Assembly: GCF_036884655.1 (NCBI RefSeq)
Contig: NC_088342.1
Location: 30,435,001 to 30,499,000, forward strand
Direction of reading: 5' to 3'
Origin: Musa acuminata AAA Group
Lineage: Eukaryota > Streptophyta > Magnoliopsida > Zingiberales > Musaceae
DNA: 64,000 bases
Part shown: positions 22,331 through 32,940 of the stretch, piece after piece
Position numbering within the stretch: the first letter of the stretch is position 1
Layout: every line of letters begins with the position of its first letter
Program-made: the position numbers and the translations under genes
The notes under the pieces: model-generated
The model's input: the letters and a program-made list of their open reading frames with translations, nothing else
Told to the model about the DNA's origin: nothing
Databases searched by the model: none

Positions 22331-24489
22331 ATGATGATAACCAATTGATGACAGAGTTAACCTTAACTCCCGGAGTTTAACCAAACTCCCTCTATCAATA
22401 TGCCATATTGATAGAACTCTTGGATTCAAAAATCCAAGCAACATGTTATCATAAACTTATGCATAACATCATCATACTTCTCCCCCTTTGTCATCAACAA
22501 AAAGGAGAATTTCTAACTATCAAGTGTTTGAGATACAGTATCAAATAGTTTCATAATAAACATAATCTTCAGTTTTATCATCATGCAATTTGTAAGCTAA
22601 AAAAATTAGCAAGTGTTACATCATACAAGCTATCAAGTTTTAAATATGCAAGGTAGTAAGATAGCAAGTTTACAACATACAAGTTAGCAAAAATTTCCAA
22701 AGCAAATGCAAGATAGCTTTCTTGTTGAAGTGTGTAAGCTAGCATTTTTATATCACTTTACAACATGGATAATCACCAAATCATCATTAATTTTAAGGAT
22801 GTGCATGAAAGTAAATTTTGCAAGTTTGTATTTTTACTTCTCAAAATAGGCAAGCTAGTGATGTTCAAGATAGCAAGTTCTTTCTTCTCTTTTGAGAAAT
22901 GCCATTTTTTGCTTCTTTGCAAAGTACAAGCTAGCAAAATTTTACATTATTTTATAATATGCAAGCTAGCAATTTGGCAAGTGTTACTTCTCTTTCAAGT
23001 ATGAAGGTTAGCAAGTTTTTGAAAAATAATGCAAGATAATAAGCTAGCAAGATATAATATTTTACATGAAACAAGCTACATGAAGTACATTTGCATCTTC
23101 TCTTTAGATGTGCAAGCAAGCAAGTTTTTGCATCTTCTTGACTTATGCAAGTTAGCTAGCAAGCTAGCTATCTCCCCCTTTGTCATTGTCAAAAGGAATG
23201 GAAAAATATAATTTTGCATCACTTTTTCCCTTTATAATAATCTTTAAATCATGACAAAGGATAAATAACAAAGATGAAAAATCAAGTCATGAATGTTAAA
23301 ATATTTTTTTATCATGAATATTTCATCATTGCATGCATCATTATCATAAGTTGAAGTATTGCATGCATAATATCAAATCATCATGTATATTTTTAAAATA
23401 TAAAATTATCATTACATGCATGATTCCAAATCATCATTCATAATTACATCAATATTTTAATTATTATTTCAATCATCAAAATGAAAGATCAAGTCTAAAA
23501 TTCAAAAAATCAAGACCATAATCCGAAAAATGTATAAGAATTTATACATTTGGGAGATCTAACATGTCTAAGTTTATCATTCAAGCTAGTAAACTTGGTT
23601 CTCTTGAGATGTTAACTATTTTCTTTCCCCCTTTTGTTATTATAAATAAGTAAGAATAAGGGAAGAATATAATGATATAAAATATTTTAATCATTTCAAG
23701 GTATATAAGCCATAAATACAAAGAGATTATGTCATGAAAGATAAGACCACTTAAATACCAAAAGAAATGATTCATATAGTAAATCTCTTCTTTAAATAAA
23801 ATACTAAGAAGAATCGAGAACGATTAATGAAAAATCTCGATTAATAATAAATCTTAATTTGTAAATATCAAAGAATCAAGATCATGATTTAGATAAAAAT
23901 TTATTTAAATTTAAATCATCAAAATCATTTTTGAAGTCCAAGAGATTTGTAAAACTGATACAAATAGATTCATCAAAATCAACAAGATAGAGAAAAAGAA
24001 TTTTCAAGAAAAATGTTTTCCTCTTTTTAGTTGTTTCAATTCATATGATTTTATTTCATTTATGCCAAATAAAAACATGTATCATATTTAAAATCGAAAG
24101 TGCAAGGATCAATAAGGCATAAATCACCCAAAAATCATTATTACTTCAAATCATCATATATAATTTCGAAAGATAAATTTATTAAGCATGATCATTATGT
24201 ATCAGTACATTATTTCATCAAGCATAATTTCATAAAGTGTTTTTAATAATACGAAAATCATTAAGATACACATTATCATTAAAACATCTAGTATGATTTA
24301 AGTCTAATATTTTGTTCCTTTATCATAACACATGTAATTTTCATGATTATTGTCAAAATTACTAGATAAGTATGATTCCTAATTTTTTGTATTTTTATTT
24401 ATTAAACATGTAATTTTTTTAAAAAATAATTTTTTAAATTAAAAATAACTCATGTAAAGCATCATGTAATTTCAAAATAAACTAAGGGC
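22331..24489 (-). mobile_element. Family G non-coding internal region, copy 3
   Basis: Reverse complement matches 2292-4750 and 11291-13520. Polypurine-like motifs at 22478-22493 and 23171-23185 and a GCAAGCTAGC-rich array at 22590-23180. The small frames at 22765-23004 and 23029-23211 fall inside that array. No pol homology. Confidence 0.7.
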
Positions 24490-25408
24490 ATTTTGATTAT
24501 CTCATCATCGAAGGTCGTTAAGATATAGTTTGCCACCTCATCTTTGTTGATTTTCTTCTCGTCTTCGAAGGAACTCGATTCGTCTTTTTGCAACTTCTTG
24601 TTGCGTTCATAGCAAGTAGTTCCACTTTTTTTAAGTTTATTTTTATTCTTTAATCATTATTTCATGAATTTTTTAAATTTCATGAGGAATTCAAGTTCAC
24701 CATCACTTAGCTTATGCTCGAGTGGTCTTCTTTTATTCGAAGTGCTAAATCTTTCATCTTTGAAAGGTTGTTTTCAAGTTCGTTTTGTGCATTGTGCACC
24801 ATTTCATATGTGATCAATGAACCAAAAAGTTCTTCAAGTGAAAAATTATTAAGATCTTTTGCCTCTTGTATTGCAGTTACTTTCGGATCCCAATTCTTAT
24901 TAAGAGAACATAAAATTTTGTTTACAAGTTCAAAATCCAAAAATATTTTACTAAGTGCTTTTAAACCATTGACGACATCCGTAAAACGGGTGTACATGTC
25001 TCCAATGGTTTCGCTTGGTTTCATATGAAAAAGTTTAAAATCGTATATTAAAAGATTGACTTTAGAATCTTTTACTTTACTCGTGCCTTCGTGTGTGATT
25101 TCGAGAGTGTACCATATTTCGAAAGCCGTTTTGTAAGTAGAAACTTAATTAAACTCAATTTTATCTAAGGCGCAAAATAGGGCATTCATAGCCTTTGTAT
25201 TTAGAGAAAAAGTCTTCTTCTCCAAATCATTCCAATAGTTTATTGAAAGAGAATACATTCGAAAACTATTTTTAATAATATTTTATAAATTTAAATCTAA
25301 GGAAAGCAAGAAAACTCTCATTCGAGTTTTTCAATATGTGTAGTCCGTCCCATTGAATAAGAGAGGACGAATGAGAGAGTGACCCTCTTGAAAATCGAAA
25401 AGAGCCAT
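24490..25408 (-). pseudogene. Copia-type gag (UBN2-like), copy 3, nearly full length
   Basis: Reads from ATG at 25408 (MALFDFQEGH), FNGTDYTY, MRVFLLSLDLNL, NTKAMNALFCALDK, THEGTSKVKD, then a clean 105-codon stretch at 25024-24707 (MKPSETIGDMYTRFTDVVNG, FELVNKILCSL, WDPKVTAIQEAKDLNN, SLITYEM), and finally NYILTTFDDE near 24510. A few stops (YTY*K, LNL*N, EFN*V) break it. Gag assembles the particle and binds element RNA. Homology ends at the same Asn-Tyr-x-Leu...Asp-Asp-Glu point as copies 1 and 2, with no zinc knuckle or protease. Confidence 0.88.
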
Positions 25409-25443
25409 TTTTCTTTAGGTGTTAAATCAAATGAGAAAAATGA

Positions 25444-25456
25444 GGCTCTGATACCA
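25444..25456 (-). other. Primer-binding site
   Basis: Reverse complement TGGTATCAGAGCC, two bases from the 5' LTR end at 25459. Confidence 0.85.
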
Positions 25457-25458
25457 AC

Positions 25459-26068
25459 TATTAGGAACGAGTTAGCACTAAGAGGGGGGGTGAATTAGTG
25501 TAGTGATAAAATCGTTGGTTCTAAAAAAAATATCGTATGATAAAAACTGAACTCGGAAGATAACTTAAAGTTCAATGCTTGTTCGTAAGCGTAGGCATAG
25601 TAAAAGCACAATAAGGAGAAAAGGCAGTTTGCTATAAAAGTAAATTGCAAGAAGGAAACATAAACCAGATTTTTAGAGTGATTCGGTCGTGGTGACCTAC
25701 ATCCACTCTATCAATTTCTCTTCTATCGAGGCCACCGACATCTACTATCGATCTTCCTTTAATAGACGAAGACCAACCACCTTTTACAACTCGATTCTCC
25801 TTTTATCGAGTTTAGGAGATAACCCTTACACCCCCACTAACTCCTCTCTTAAACTATTCTAACACTTAAAACTTTTGAGAGGAGTTTACATAAGATTGCA
25901 GTAATGTTTTTTTCTATTTTTACTCTCAAGTCTTGTGTATCTTAACCAGGGATGAGAGGGGTATTTATAGGCCTCAAGTTAATTCAAACTTGGAGCCTAA
26001 AAACATCTCATCTTGGGTTTCCTAGGTACGGGTGATACCACCACCTGTGCTGGGCGGTACCACCACCT
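25459..26068 (-). repeat. Family G 5' LTR, R/U5-side part
   Basis: Starts TATTAGGAACGAG (TG changed to TA) and matches 20649-21255. Broken in the palindromic block at CACCACCT by the family L element; continues at 30625. Confidence 0.85.
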
Positions 26069-26514
26069 TGTCATGGACTTAGCTGATTTTGCCTAAGTCG
26101 TGCGGCACCCTTGCGTGTCCTTCCGCAAAGGTCAGCCTCCCCGAAGTCTCCCATTGTCCCTTAGGACCAACAAAAGAGAGAGCGGGCTAGAGAGAACGCC
26201 TCAATCGGGATCCACAAGCAAACATCTCTGAAAAACACTTCATAGACAATGCAAATTACAAACATACTTTACAAGCTCTGAACAGTGGCACAACAAAGGG
26301 TAAAATGGTCCATTACAGATCGAAAATCTCTCGCACGTGTCCACATGACACAACCTTTATTTACAAGCCTAAAGAGGCCACCAACCCAACTAAAATGGGA
26401 CTATCAAGCCTTATGCCGCCCCTCTACATATTGTACAAGGCATGAACATGCCAAAAGACACGGACATACATAAGCATTACATCAAACATCCTGTTTCGAA
26501 GTTTGTCCGTGGCA
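26069..26514 (-). repeat. Family L 3' LTR
   Basis: 446 bases, TGTCATGGACTTAG to GTCCGTGGCA (from GTGACA). Near identical to 30179-30624. Confidence 0.9.
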
Positions 26515-26533
26515 TTCTCCCCCACTTATTCCT
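26515..26533 (-). other. Polypurine tract of family L
   Basis: Reverse complement GGAATAAGTGGGGGAGAA directly upstream of the 3' LTR start. The same TTCTCCCCCACTTATTCC follows the LTR at 47164 in the second copy. Confidence 0.8.
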
Positions 26534-29500
26534 TCGACGTCCTCGTTGAAGCCTTTGTCGACATGCAACTCCTCGCCTTTGCTGAGTCTTCAATCTTTTG
26601 CTCCAGCTACAATGCCCCTCTTGGCTCCTTGCTGCTCTCCGCTGCTGTATTTGAGTAGTCGAACCTTTGATCCGCCATGCTGCTTCAACTCACCAATGAC
26701 TCTGATGTGGGGTTGGCTGAGTTGTGTTGATCCTTGTTGATTCCTGCGGATCCCCCAGATGAAGGAAAAGACCATCCTTACTGCGCTAGTCTCTCAAATG
26801 CCTCATGCTGCTTGAATTGGGTGGATGCTTGTTAGAGCTTTAACGAGCATCGTCTCGCAAACTTCTGAAGTTTTGGGTCCTTCCTCCACAAAATTTGCTC
26901 ATTGACTCTTCTTTCACTTAGTTGTCACATCCAAGTAGGTTCGCATCACTTGCGCTTTCGATTGGCATTTCGTTGGGAAATGAAGCAGACAATCTACTCT
27001 CAGTAACACTGATCACCGTTGATGAGGATTTGACAACTATTGTCTTCCATTATCTTCGAAGGGTCTTTAAACTTGTGTAGAGCTCCTCTGCTGGGTAGAT
27101 AAGAGAATTGGGGTACTCAGTTTCGCCCATTCTCTTAAGAGTTGAGAAGGCAAAGGTTACTTGACTTCGCCCGCCTCCTCGAGGTTGTACTCCATGCATC
27201 GAGCTGGTTACTGGCCTTCGCCCGCTCTTTGCTCACACTTCTGAAGCACTTGAAGTGTTTGCACTCCTTGCATTGAGTTAGCTACTGTGATTCACCTTCT
27301 CAATGCCATTGAACTTCTGGAATGCAAGAAGTTTTCACCCCAACTTGGAGTAGTTCTCTCATAGGTTTGGTCGCTTCTGGGATTGTACCGTCTTCTCCAT
27401 CAACCCTGCCGCCTACTCCACTGAGTAGCAAAGGTACAGCACCGTGTACTGCCTGCTTCGTTCCTTGGTTATGCACTCTTGCATGACCCGAAGTCCTTCA
27501 CTTTCGGCTATCTTGATGAGAAGCTCATTGACACCGGTCTTACGAAGTTCCTCGGCCTCTGCCCTTCAGCCTTGTCTCGGTACTTGGAGATTGCCTCTGC
27601 ATGCTCCACCTCCTCGGCCCCTTTCACGACCAAGCGCTCTCCCTCCATGAGAGCAAGGGATCAATGACTTTCACGGAAGTCCCGCCTCTGCGGTACCATG
27701 GCGCTGCCATGCCCATGGCCCTACTATCCATCGTCGCGCATCTGCATCCCTTTTCTTCACGATCAGTAGATATGTCTCCGTGGCACTCCTCTGAGTCCAC
27801 CTTCATTCTAACTGATGCTTGATTTTGGGTAGCTATGTCCCTCTGGACTCGTCGTCGCTTCCTCGCCCCTTTCGACCCCCTGCTTCAACACCTCTGTGTT
27901 CTCCAAGCAACCTGTTTAGTCGATGGAAAGGCAGACTGCAACTCCCATGCATGGCCTCTGCCATTACGTTGTAGGGTTTGCACCGATTCTGTTCTCCTTA
28001 GCTTCCTTGGTAGCAACGTTCGCTTACTCAACCTTGTCCTCTGACTTGCCGGGCCCTCTTAAGCGAATATGAGCTCTGGAGCAGTCCAACTCTCCAGCTG
28101 CTTCGATCATACCTCTGCATGATCAAGTCCCTCCCATGGGACTCACTGGTACTTGCATTCGAACTTTCCCTTAGTGGAACACAGCCCCCATATGCTGATG
28201 ACCAATATTTTCATCCGATGCAAAATTTGATGCACGCCCGGAAGACCCGCCTCTGCGGTACTATGGCCTTCACTCCTTGAATCCACAGCCCTTCTTGCCG
28301 TCATGTTGTTCATCGAAGTGGAGCTTCCAGTAGCTTCCGATCATTCCTCTATATGATCTAGTCCCTCCCGAGACTATATCGTGTGTATCGCATTGCCACG
28401 AACTGTTCCACCACGATCCGCTGCACCATGTCGCCTCCTGGTGACATCTCCATTGCATTCTGATCCTTGTGGAACAAACTCGAATTGTGAACCCTCCATG
28501 TGTGGCCTCTGCCAATACATCGCAGGGTCTCCTCCACCTTCGATTTTGTTCGCTCCTTTGGCAATCGACCTTCATCCACCCACTCTTGGGTCACACCTAG
28601 ATGAAGCACCGCTCTAGGACAGTCTGTCGCCTAGTAGCTCCCGAAGTCCACCGACTTCACTGTAATTTGTGCACCATTGTCTGGATCCTGGACCTCTGCC
28701 CCTACAAGCACAATCTCCGCTGCGCACCGCTTCCTTCATGGCAACTTGAATGACAGCACTGTGGCATATTCTTCAAGAGTACCCGCCTCTGCGTCCTCTT
28801 GCCCCGTGCTAAGGCCTTCTGAACTCGACTTCGCCTCCGCAAATTGAGTCGCCTTAGTTCCTCCATCAAATGCTCCTCCGAGATAAGGTGCATGTGCCCC
28901 GAAGCTCCCTTCGTCTTTGGCACCATGCAAGATGAGTCCGCTCCGTCAGAATGAAGGACCCATGGAACAACATGATCTTACTCTTGCCTCTGCAAGAGTT
29001 CATGTCCTTGACCTTTGTCTAAGGAAAGCACTGTGCCTCTGCTCCATGTTTCAACTTCTATGCTGGCTCCCTTCGAGCGGCTTGAGTACTTCGCCAAGTT
29101 ACCCCCAAGTTGCTCCGCTCCTCATTTTTGCATTGAGTTGATGGTGGCCCTCGCGCCCACCATTCCACGGGTTAGCCCTCCCTTGAGTCCGATCTCCATA
29201 TCGACTCCAAGTGTGCCTTCATGTAAGTTGCTTTGGGTCGCTCCCCCACTTGATCTCGCAATGCATCCACCAATGCATTCTCTCAAGCGAGATCATGCGA
29301 CGACTCCTCGCCGCTTGCTCAGTCCATCGAGCTTCGTGGAGTTGTTGTTTGTTGAGGTACTCCTCCTCAACATGTGAGGTTTGTCTCACATGATCCTCCC
29401 TCTGGAGAGCCGGGACTTATCCCTCCTAGATAACTGTCCCATTGGAGCAACATCTCTCTTCGTTTCGGAGACCACCATCCCCTTGGACTACTCCGATCTG

Positions 29501-30164
29501 CTGAACAAACTGTGCATTGTTCTGCCTCATGCAAACGCACTTGCTAGATTGCGACTCCCCGTCAATACAGTCCCAGCTACACCCCTCAAGGCCTAGCAAT
29601 ATGCTGAACTCGTTGCACACTTCAGCCTCCTACGGACGTATCCTTCACATACAGAAGAGAAAGTTTCAATGCTCCATGGCGCCGAGTTTCGGTCGCCTTG
29701 GGATGGCCGTGAACATTCCATCGTCCGCATACAAGCCCATGCATGAGTACCAAATTCTTCGAGTTAGCAATTCCCCTCACCTCTATGAGCTTTGCATAAC
29801 TCTTTTGGTCGTTGAGCAACTTATTCCACCTTGGATGGTCTCATCCTTTACCAAGCGCCTCGCTTGCCTTGAGCACCATCAAGTATGGTTGTCAACGTTG
29901 AGCCGTAGCTCAAACTTAGTCATCCCAACCTTTGTGCGCTCCACATTCTTCCAAGCTTGCCTATTCTCGTGGTGCCTCTTGCGCGAAGGGTTGGCCATTC
30001 CTCTAAATGCCAATATCAGATGCCCGCTCCACCAAGCGACTCCTTTTCCCTACATCTCCATGCTCGTTTTCCCCCAAACGGTCGCGGTGTGCTGACTGCC
30101 CTCAACGCAGCCCCGCTAGGTCCCCCACGTTTGCATGCTAAGTGTTTCTATGAATGCTTGTCCC
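26534..30164 (-). mobile_element. Family L internal region (no recognisable protein)
   Basis: 3.6 kb, GC-rich for this window, so short frames are open on both strands by chance: the longest is 192 codons at 29517-30095 on the strand antisense to the element, and 101 codons at 28575-28270 on the sense strand. None shows a retroviral motif. A 62-codon antisense frame at 27479-27667 (KSFTFGYLDEKL, TKFLGLCP) is kept in the second copy at 48138-48326 with about a dozen changes. I could not recognise the sequence; decayed gag-pol or captured host DNA are both possible. Confidence 0.6.
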
Positions 30165-30176
30165 GCTCTGATACCA
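30165..30176 (-). other. Primer-binding site of family L
   Basis: Reverse complement TGGTATCAGAGC, separated by TA from the 5' LTR end (TGACA). Confidence 0.85.
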
Positions 30177-30178
30177 TA

Positions 30179-30624
30179 TGTCACGAACTTAGCTAGTTTT
30201 GCCTAAGTCGTGCGGCACCCTTGCGTGTCCGTCCGCAAAGGTCAGCCTCTCTAAAGTCTCCCATTGTCTCTTAGGACCAACAAAAGAGAGAATGAGCTAG
30301 AGAGAACGCCTCAATCGGGATCCACAAGCAAACATCTTTTGAAAACACTTCATAGACAATGCAAATTACAAACAGACTTTACAAGCTCTGAACAGTGGCA
30401 CAACAAAGGGTAAAATGGTCTATTACAAACCGAAAATCTCTCGCACGTGTCCACATGACACAACCTTTATTTACAAGCCTAAAGAGGCCACCAACCCAAC
30501 TAAAATGGGACTATCAAGCCTTCGGCCGCCCCTCTACACGTTGTACAAGGCATGAACATGCCAAAAGACACGGACATACATAAGCATTACATCAAACATC
30601 CTGTTTCGAAGTTTGTCCGTGACA
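30179..30624 (-). repeat. Family L 5' LTR
   Basis: 446 bases, TGTCACGAACTTAG to GTCCGTGACA; both termini intact. Confidence 0.9.
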
Positions 30625-31659
30625 ACCTGGCATCCTGACACTGGGTGGTATCACCACCTGACAGAGCTTGGAGACTGAGCTCTAGCAGTACCATTGCTTG
30701 ACAAGGGTGGTACCACCACTGACAGCATTTACTATCGGCGGTACCATCGTCCAGTTTGGGCGGTACCACCGCCTAGACCACCTGGGAGACTGAGTCTCCT
30801 AGGCGGTGCCACCGCCGGCCAAGCTTTCAACATCTTGGTTGGGCTTTGAATTCGGCCCAAACCAGCCCAACTTGGGGCCTAGTTGGCCCCTAACAAAGTT
30901 GATGAGATTACCTCTCAATCTCAACTCCAATTATGTGCTAACTACAATTCCTAAGACATATTCTAAGCAAAATAAGTATAGTTTCTTCCAGCGAGCTTCC
31001 AACGATCTTCCGACGAACTTTCAACAATCTCTTGGCAATGTTTCGGCGGACTCCCAACAAGCTCTTGGACTTCATAACGACCTTTTTGGCGAGTTCTGAT
31101 GAGCTTTGTTAGCAAGCTCCTAGACTTCTTGGTTGGTTCTGACAGAACTTCCAATGAACATCCGGACTTCCGACGAACTCTTAAACTCCCAACGAAATTA
31201 CGTTCTTGACTCTAAGACTTCATTTTGCTTTATGCCTTGCTATCATAGTTAATCCTGCACACATAAAACACACTTCGATCTAGATAATTATTACTAAGCA
31301 TGAATCATTTTGTCTGGTATGTAATTGGTCCGTCCACACTTCGTCCGATTCTTCGGCGCATCGTCCTCTCTTACGACCTATTGTCCAATCGGTCAGTTGA
31401 CCTCCGCAACTCCAATATCATTAGCGCAATATCCGCTCTTCTTGGCTCGATGCCCGAATCCATGACTCGAAGCCTTCTGCCGATACGTCGATCGATCCTC
31501 CGGCACGACGTCCAATCTTCTGTCATGTTTCTCCAGCCTAACATGATTCTTCTTACTTTAAATGTCTCTCCCTGATCGAAGCATCCTACGATACTTAAAA
31601 CGCAGATCAAATCATAAATACTATCAATTGGCTTCATCATCAAAATATGAGATTTAACA
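30625..31659 (-). repeat. Family G 5' LTR, U3-side part
   Basis: Continues the LTR broken at 26068; matches 21256-22315. Ends ATATGAGATTTAACA. Frames at 30806-31099 and 31300-31575 are LTR sequence. Confidence 0.85.
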
Positions 31660-32164
31660 AAATAAATATTATATTACTCTATTTATGTGTGAAAGAAATT
31701 AAAAATAAATTAAAAATAAAAATTAAATTATTACTTACCTTTCGGGGAGATCTTATCTTCTCATATATAAAGGAGGCTACTTCTCCCTTATTCCTCACTA
31801 AGCCTCTATATAAAGGAGACTACTTCTCCCTCATTGCTCACCAAGCCTAACAATGGGAGGATTAAGGAAAAGACTTTCCGAGGAAATGATATCGAGGAAA
31901 TGATAGCCGAGGATAGGTAAGATCCTTTATTTTTTAACTAGCTATAATTTATATTTTGAAATATTGATGTTGAGATTATTATAATTTTATGATGCGTAAT
32001 GATGTTTTAATTTCAAAATTTTATTATTAGTAAATAATGATAATTATTTTGTGATGGTTGAATGATTATTTGATTTATATTGATCTCTTAAGCTTAAGTA
32101 AATTTTAATATTGATTTAATTACTAAAATTTATATTCTTATATTAACATAATAGTTCTAATTTA

Positions 32165-32169
<5 letters not shown>

Positions 32170-32209
<40 letters not shown>
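32170..32209. repeat. (TA)n microsatellite
   Basis: About 20 TA units in the family R LTR; the other copy has only a short ATATATATA at 537-547. Confidence 0.9.
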
Positions 32210-32212
<3 letters not shown>

Positions 32213-32394
32213 TCAAGAATTATGTGCGAATTTCTATAATGTAATTAGTTTTAAATTTAAGATCATGAATTTAAATTTTTAATTAATGGATTTGAGTCAT
32301 TATTTAATAATTTTAAATATTAAAATCTAATTTAATAAGACAAGTCTAACTGGGGTTTGACTTGAGTCAGATTGATCAATCAGAAAAGATCGAC

Positions 32395-32940
32395 CCAACC
32401 AATGTGGTTATTTACGACCTAACCCGTGTGGCCAAGTATAGTCTAGCCTATGTGACTAGGCATGACCTAGCTCATGTGGCCAGGTAGGAGCTAACCTATG
32501 TGATAGGGTATGACTCAATCCATGTGATCAGGTATGATCCAACCCATATGGCCAAGTGCGATCCAGTCCATATGACCATGTACGTCCCAACCCATATGAC
32601 AAGGTATCACCTAACCGATGTGGTCAGGCATGACCTAGCTCATGTGGCTAGGTATGATCCAATCCATATGGCCATGTATGACCCAACTCATATGACAAGG
32701 TACAACCCAACCTATATGGCCAAGTATGACCCAACCCATGTGGCTAGGCAAGATCCAGTCCATGTAGCCATATATGACTCAGCTCATATGGTAAAGTACG
32801 ACCCAACCAAGTGACCACGCATTGGCCAACTCATGTAGCTCGGTACGACCCAATCCATGTAGTTAGATATGACCTCAACTCATATATCTATATACGACCA
32901 ACTCATGAGCCAAGCATGGCCTAGTTCAAAGGTAAGACCC
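32395..32940. repeat. 24-bp minisatellite in family R LTR
   Basis: More than 20 imperfect units of the type 'CCCAACCCATATGGCCAAGT' plus ATGA. Because 24 is a multiple of three, one frame (32500-32814) stays open for 104 codons and reads as an octapeptide repeat RYDPTHMA. The other LTR copy keeps only the first three or so units (720-806), interrupted by the family G insertion. Confidence 0.85.

Larger units (their letters stand above)
26069..30624 (-). mobile_element. Family L non-autonomous LTR element, complete, 4556 bp
   Basis: Two 446-base LTRs (26069-26514 and 30179-30624), TG...CA ends, primer-binding site (30165-30176) and polypurine tract (26515-26533) place it on the minus strand. 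ACCT flanks both sides (26065-26068, 30625-30628), a 4-base match to the expected target duplication. The two LTRs differ at roughly 24 of 446 positions by hand count (~5%). The internal region is GC-richer than its surroundings and has no recognisable gag or pol, so it is a LARD-like derivative. Inserted into a family G LTR, itself inside a family R LTR: three levels of nesting. Confidence 0.85.
20649..31659 (-). mobile_element. Family G element with nested insertion, TSD AAATG/AAATA
   Basis: The best-preserved family G copy. Left end TGTTAGGAACGAG, right end GAGATTTAACA; flanks AAATG (20644-20648) and AAATA (31660-31664), while the empty paralogous site near 171-182 reads AAATA. On the minus strand: 5' LTR (31659 to 25459, split by a 4.56-kb insertion), primer-binding site (25456), gag, non-coding internal DNA, polypurine tract (22330) and 3' LTR (22315 to 20649). 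Without the nested element it is about 6.5 kb. No pol domain is present. Confidence 0.85.

Noticed and set aside
29517..30095. 192-codon plus-strand reading frame
   Set aside because: It lies antisense within the internal region of a family L element, in GC-rich DNA where several frames are open, and has no recognisable domain or start context.
32500..32814. Possible repeat protein RYDPTHMA
   Set aside because: It is the translation of a 24-base minisatellite inside an LTR. Kept as a finding about the repeat, not called as a gene.
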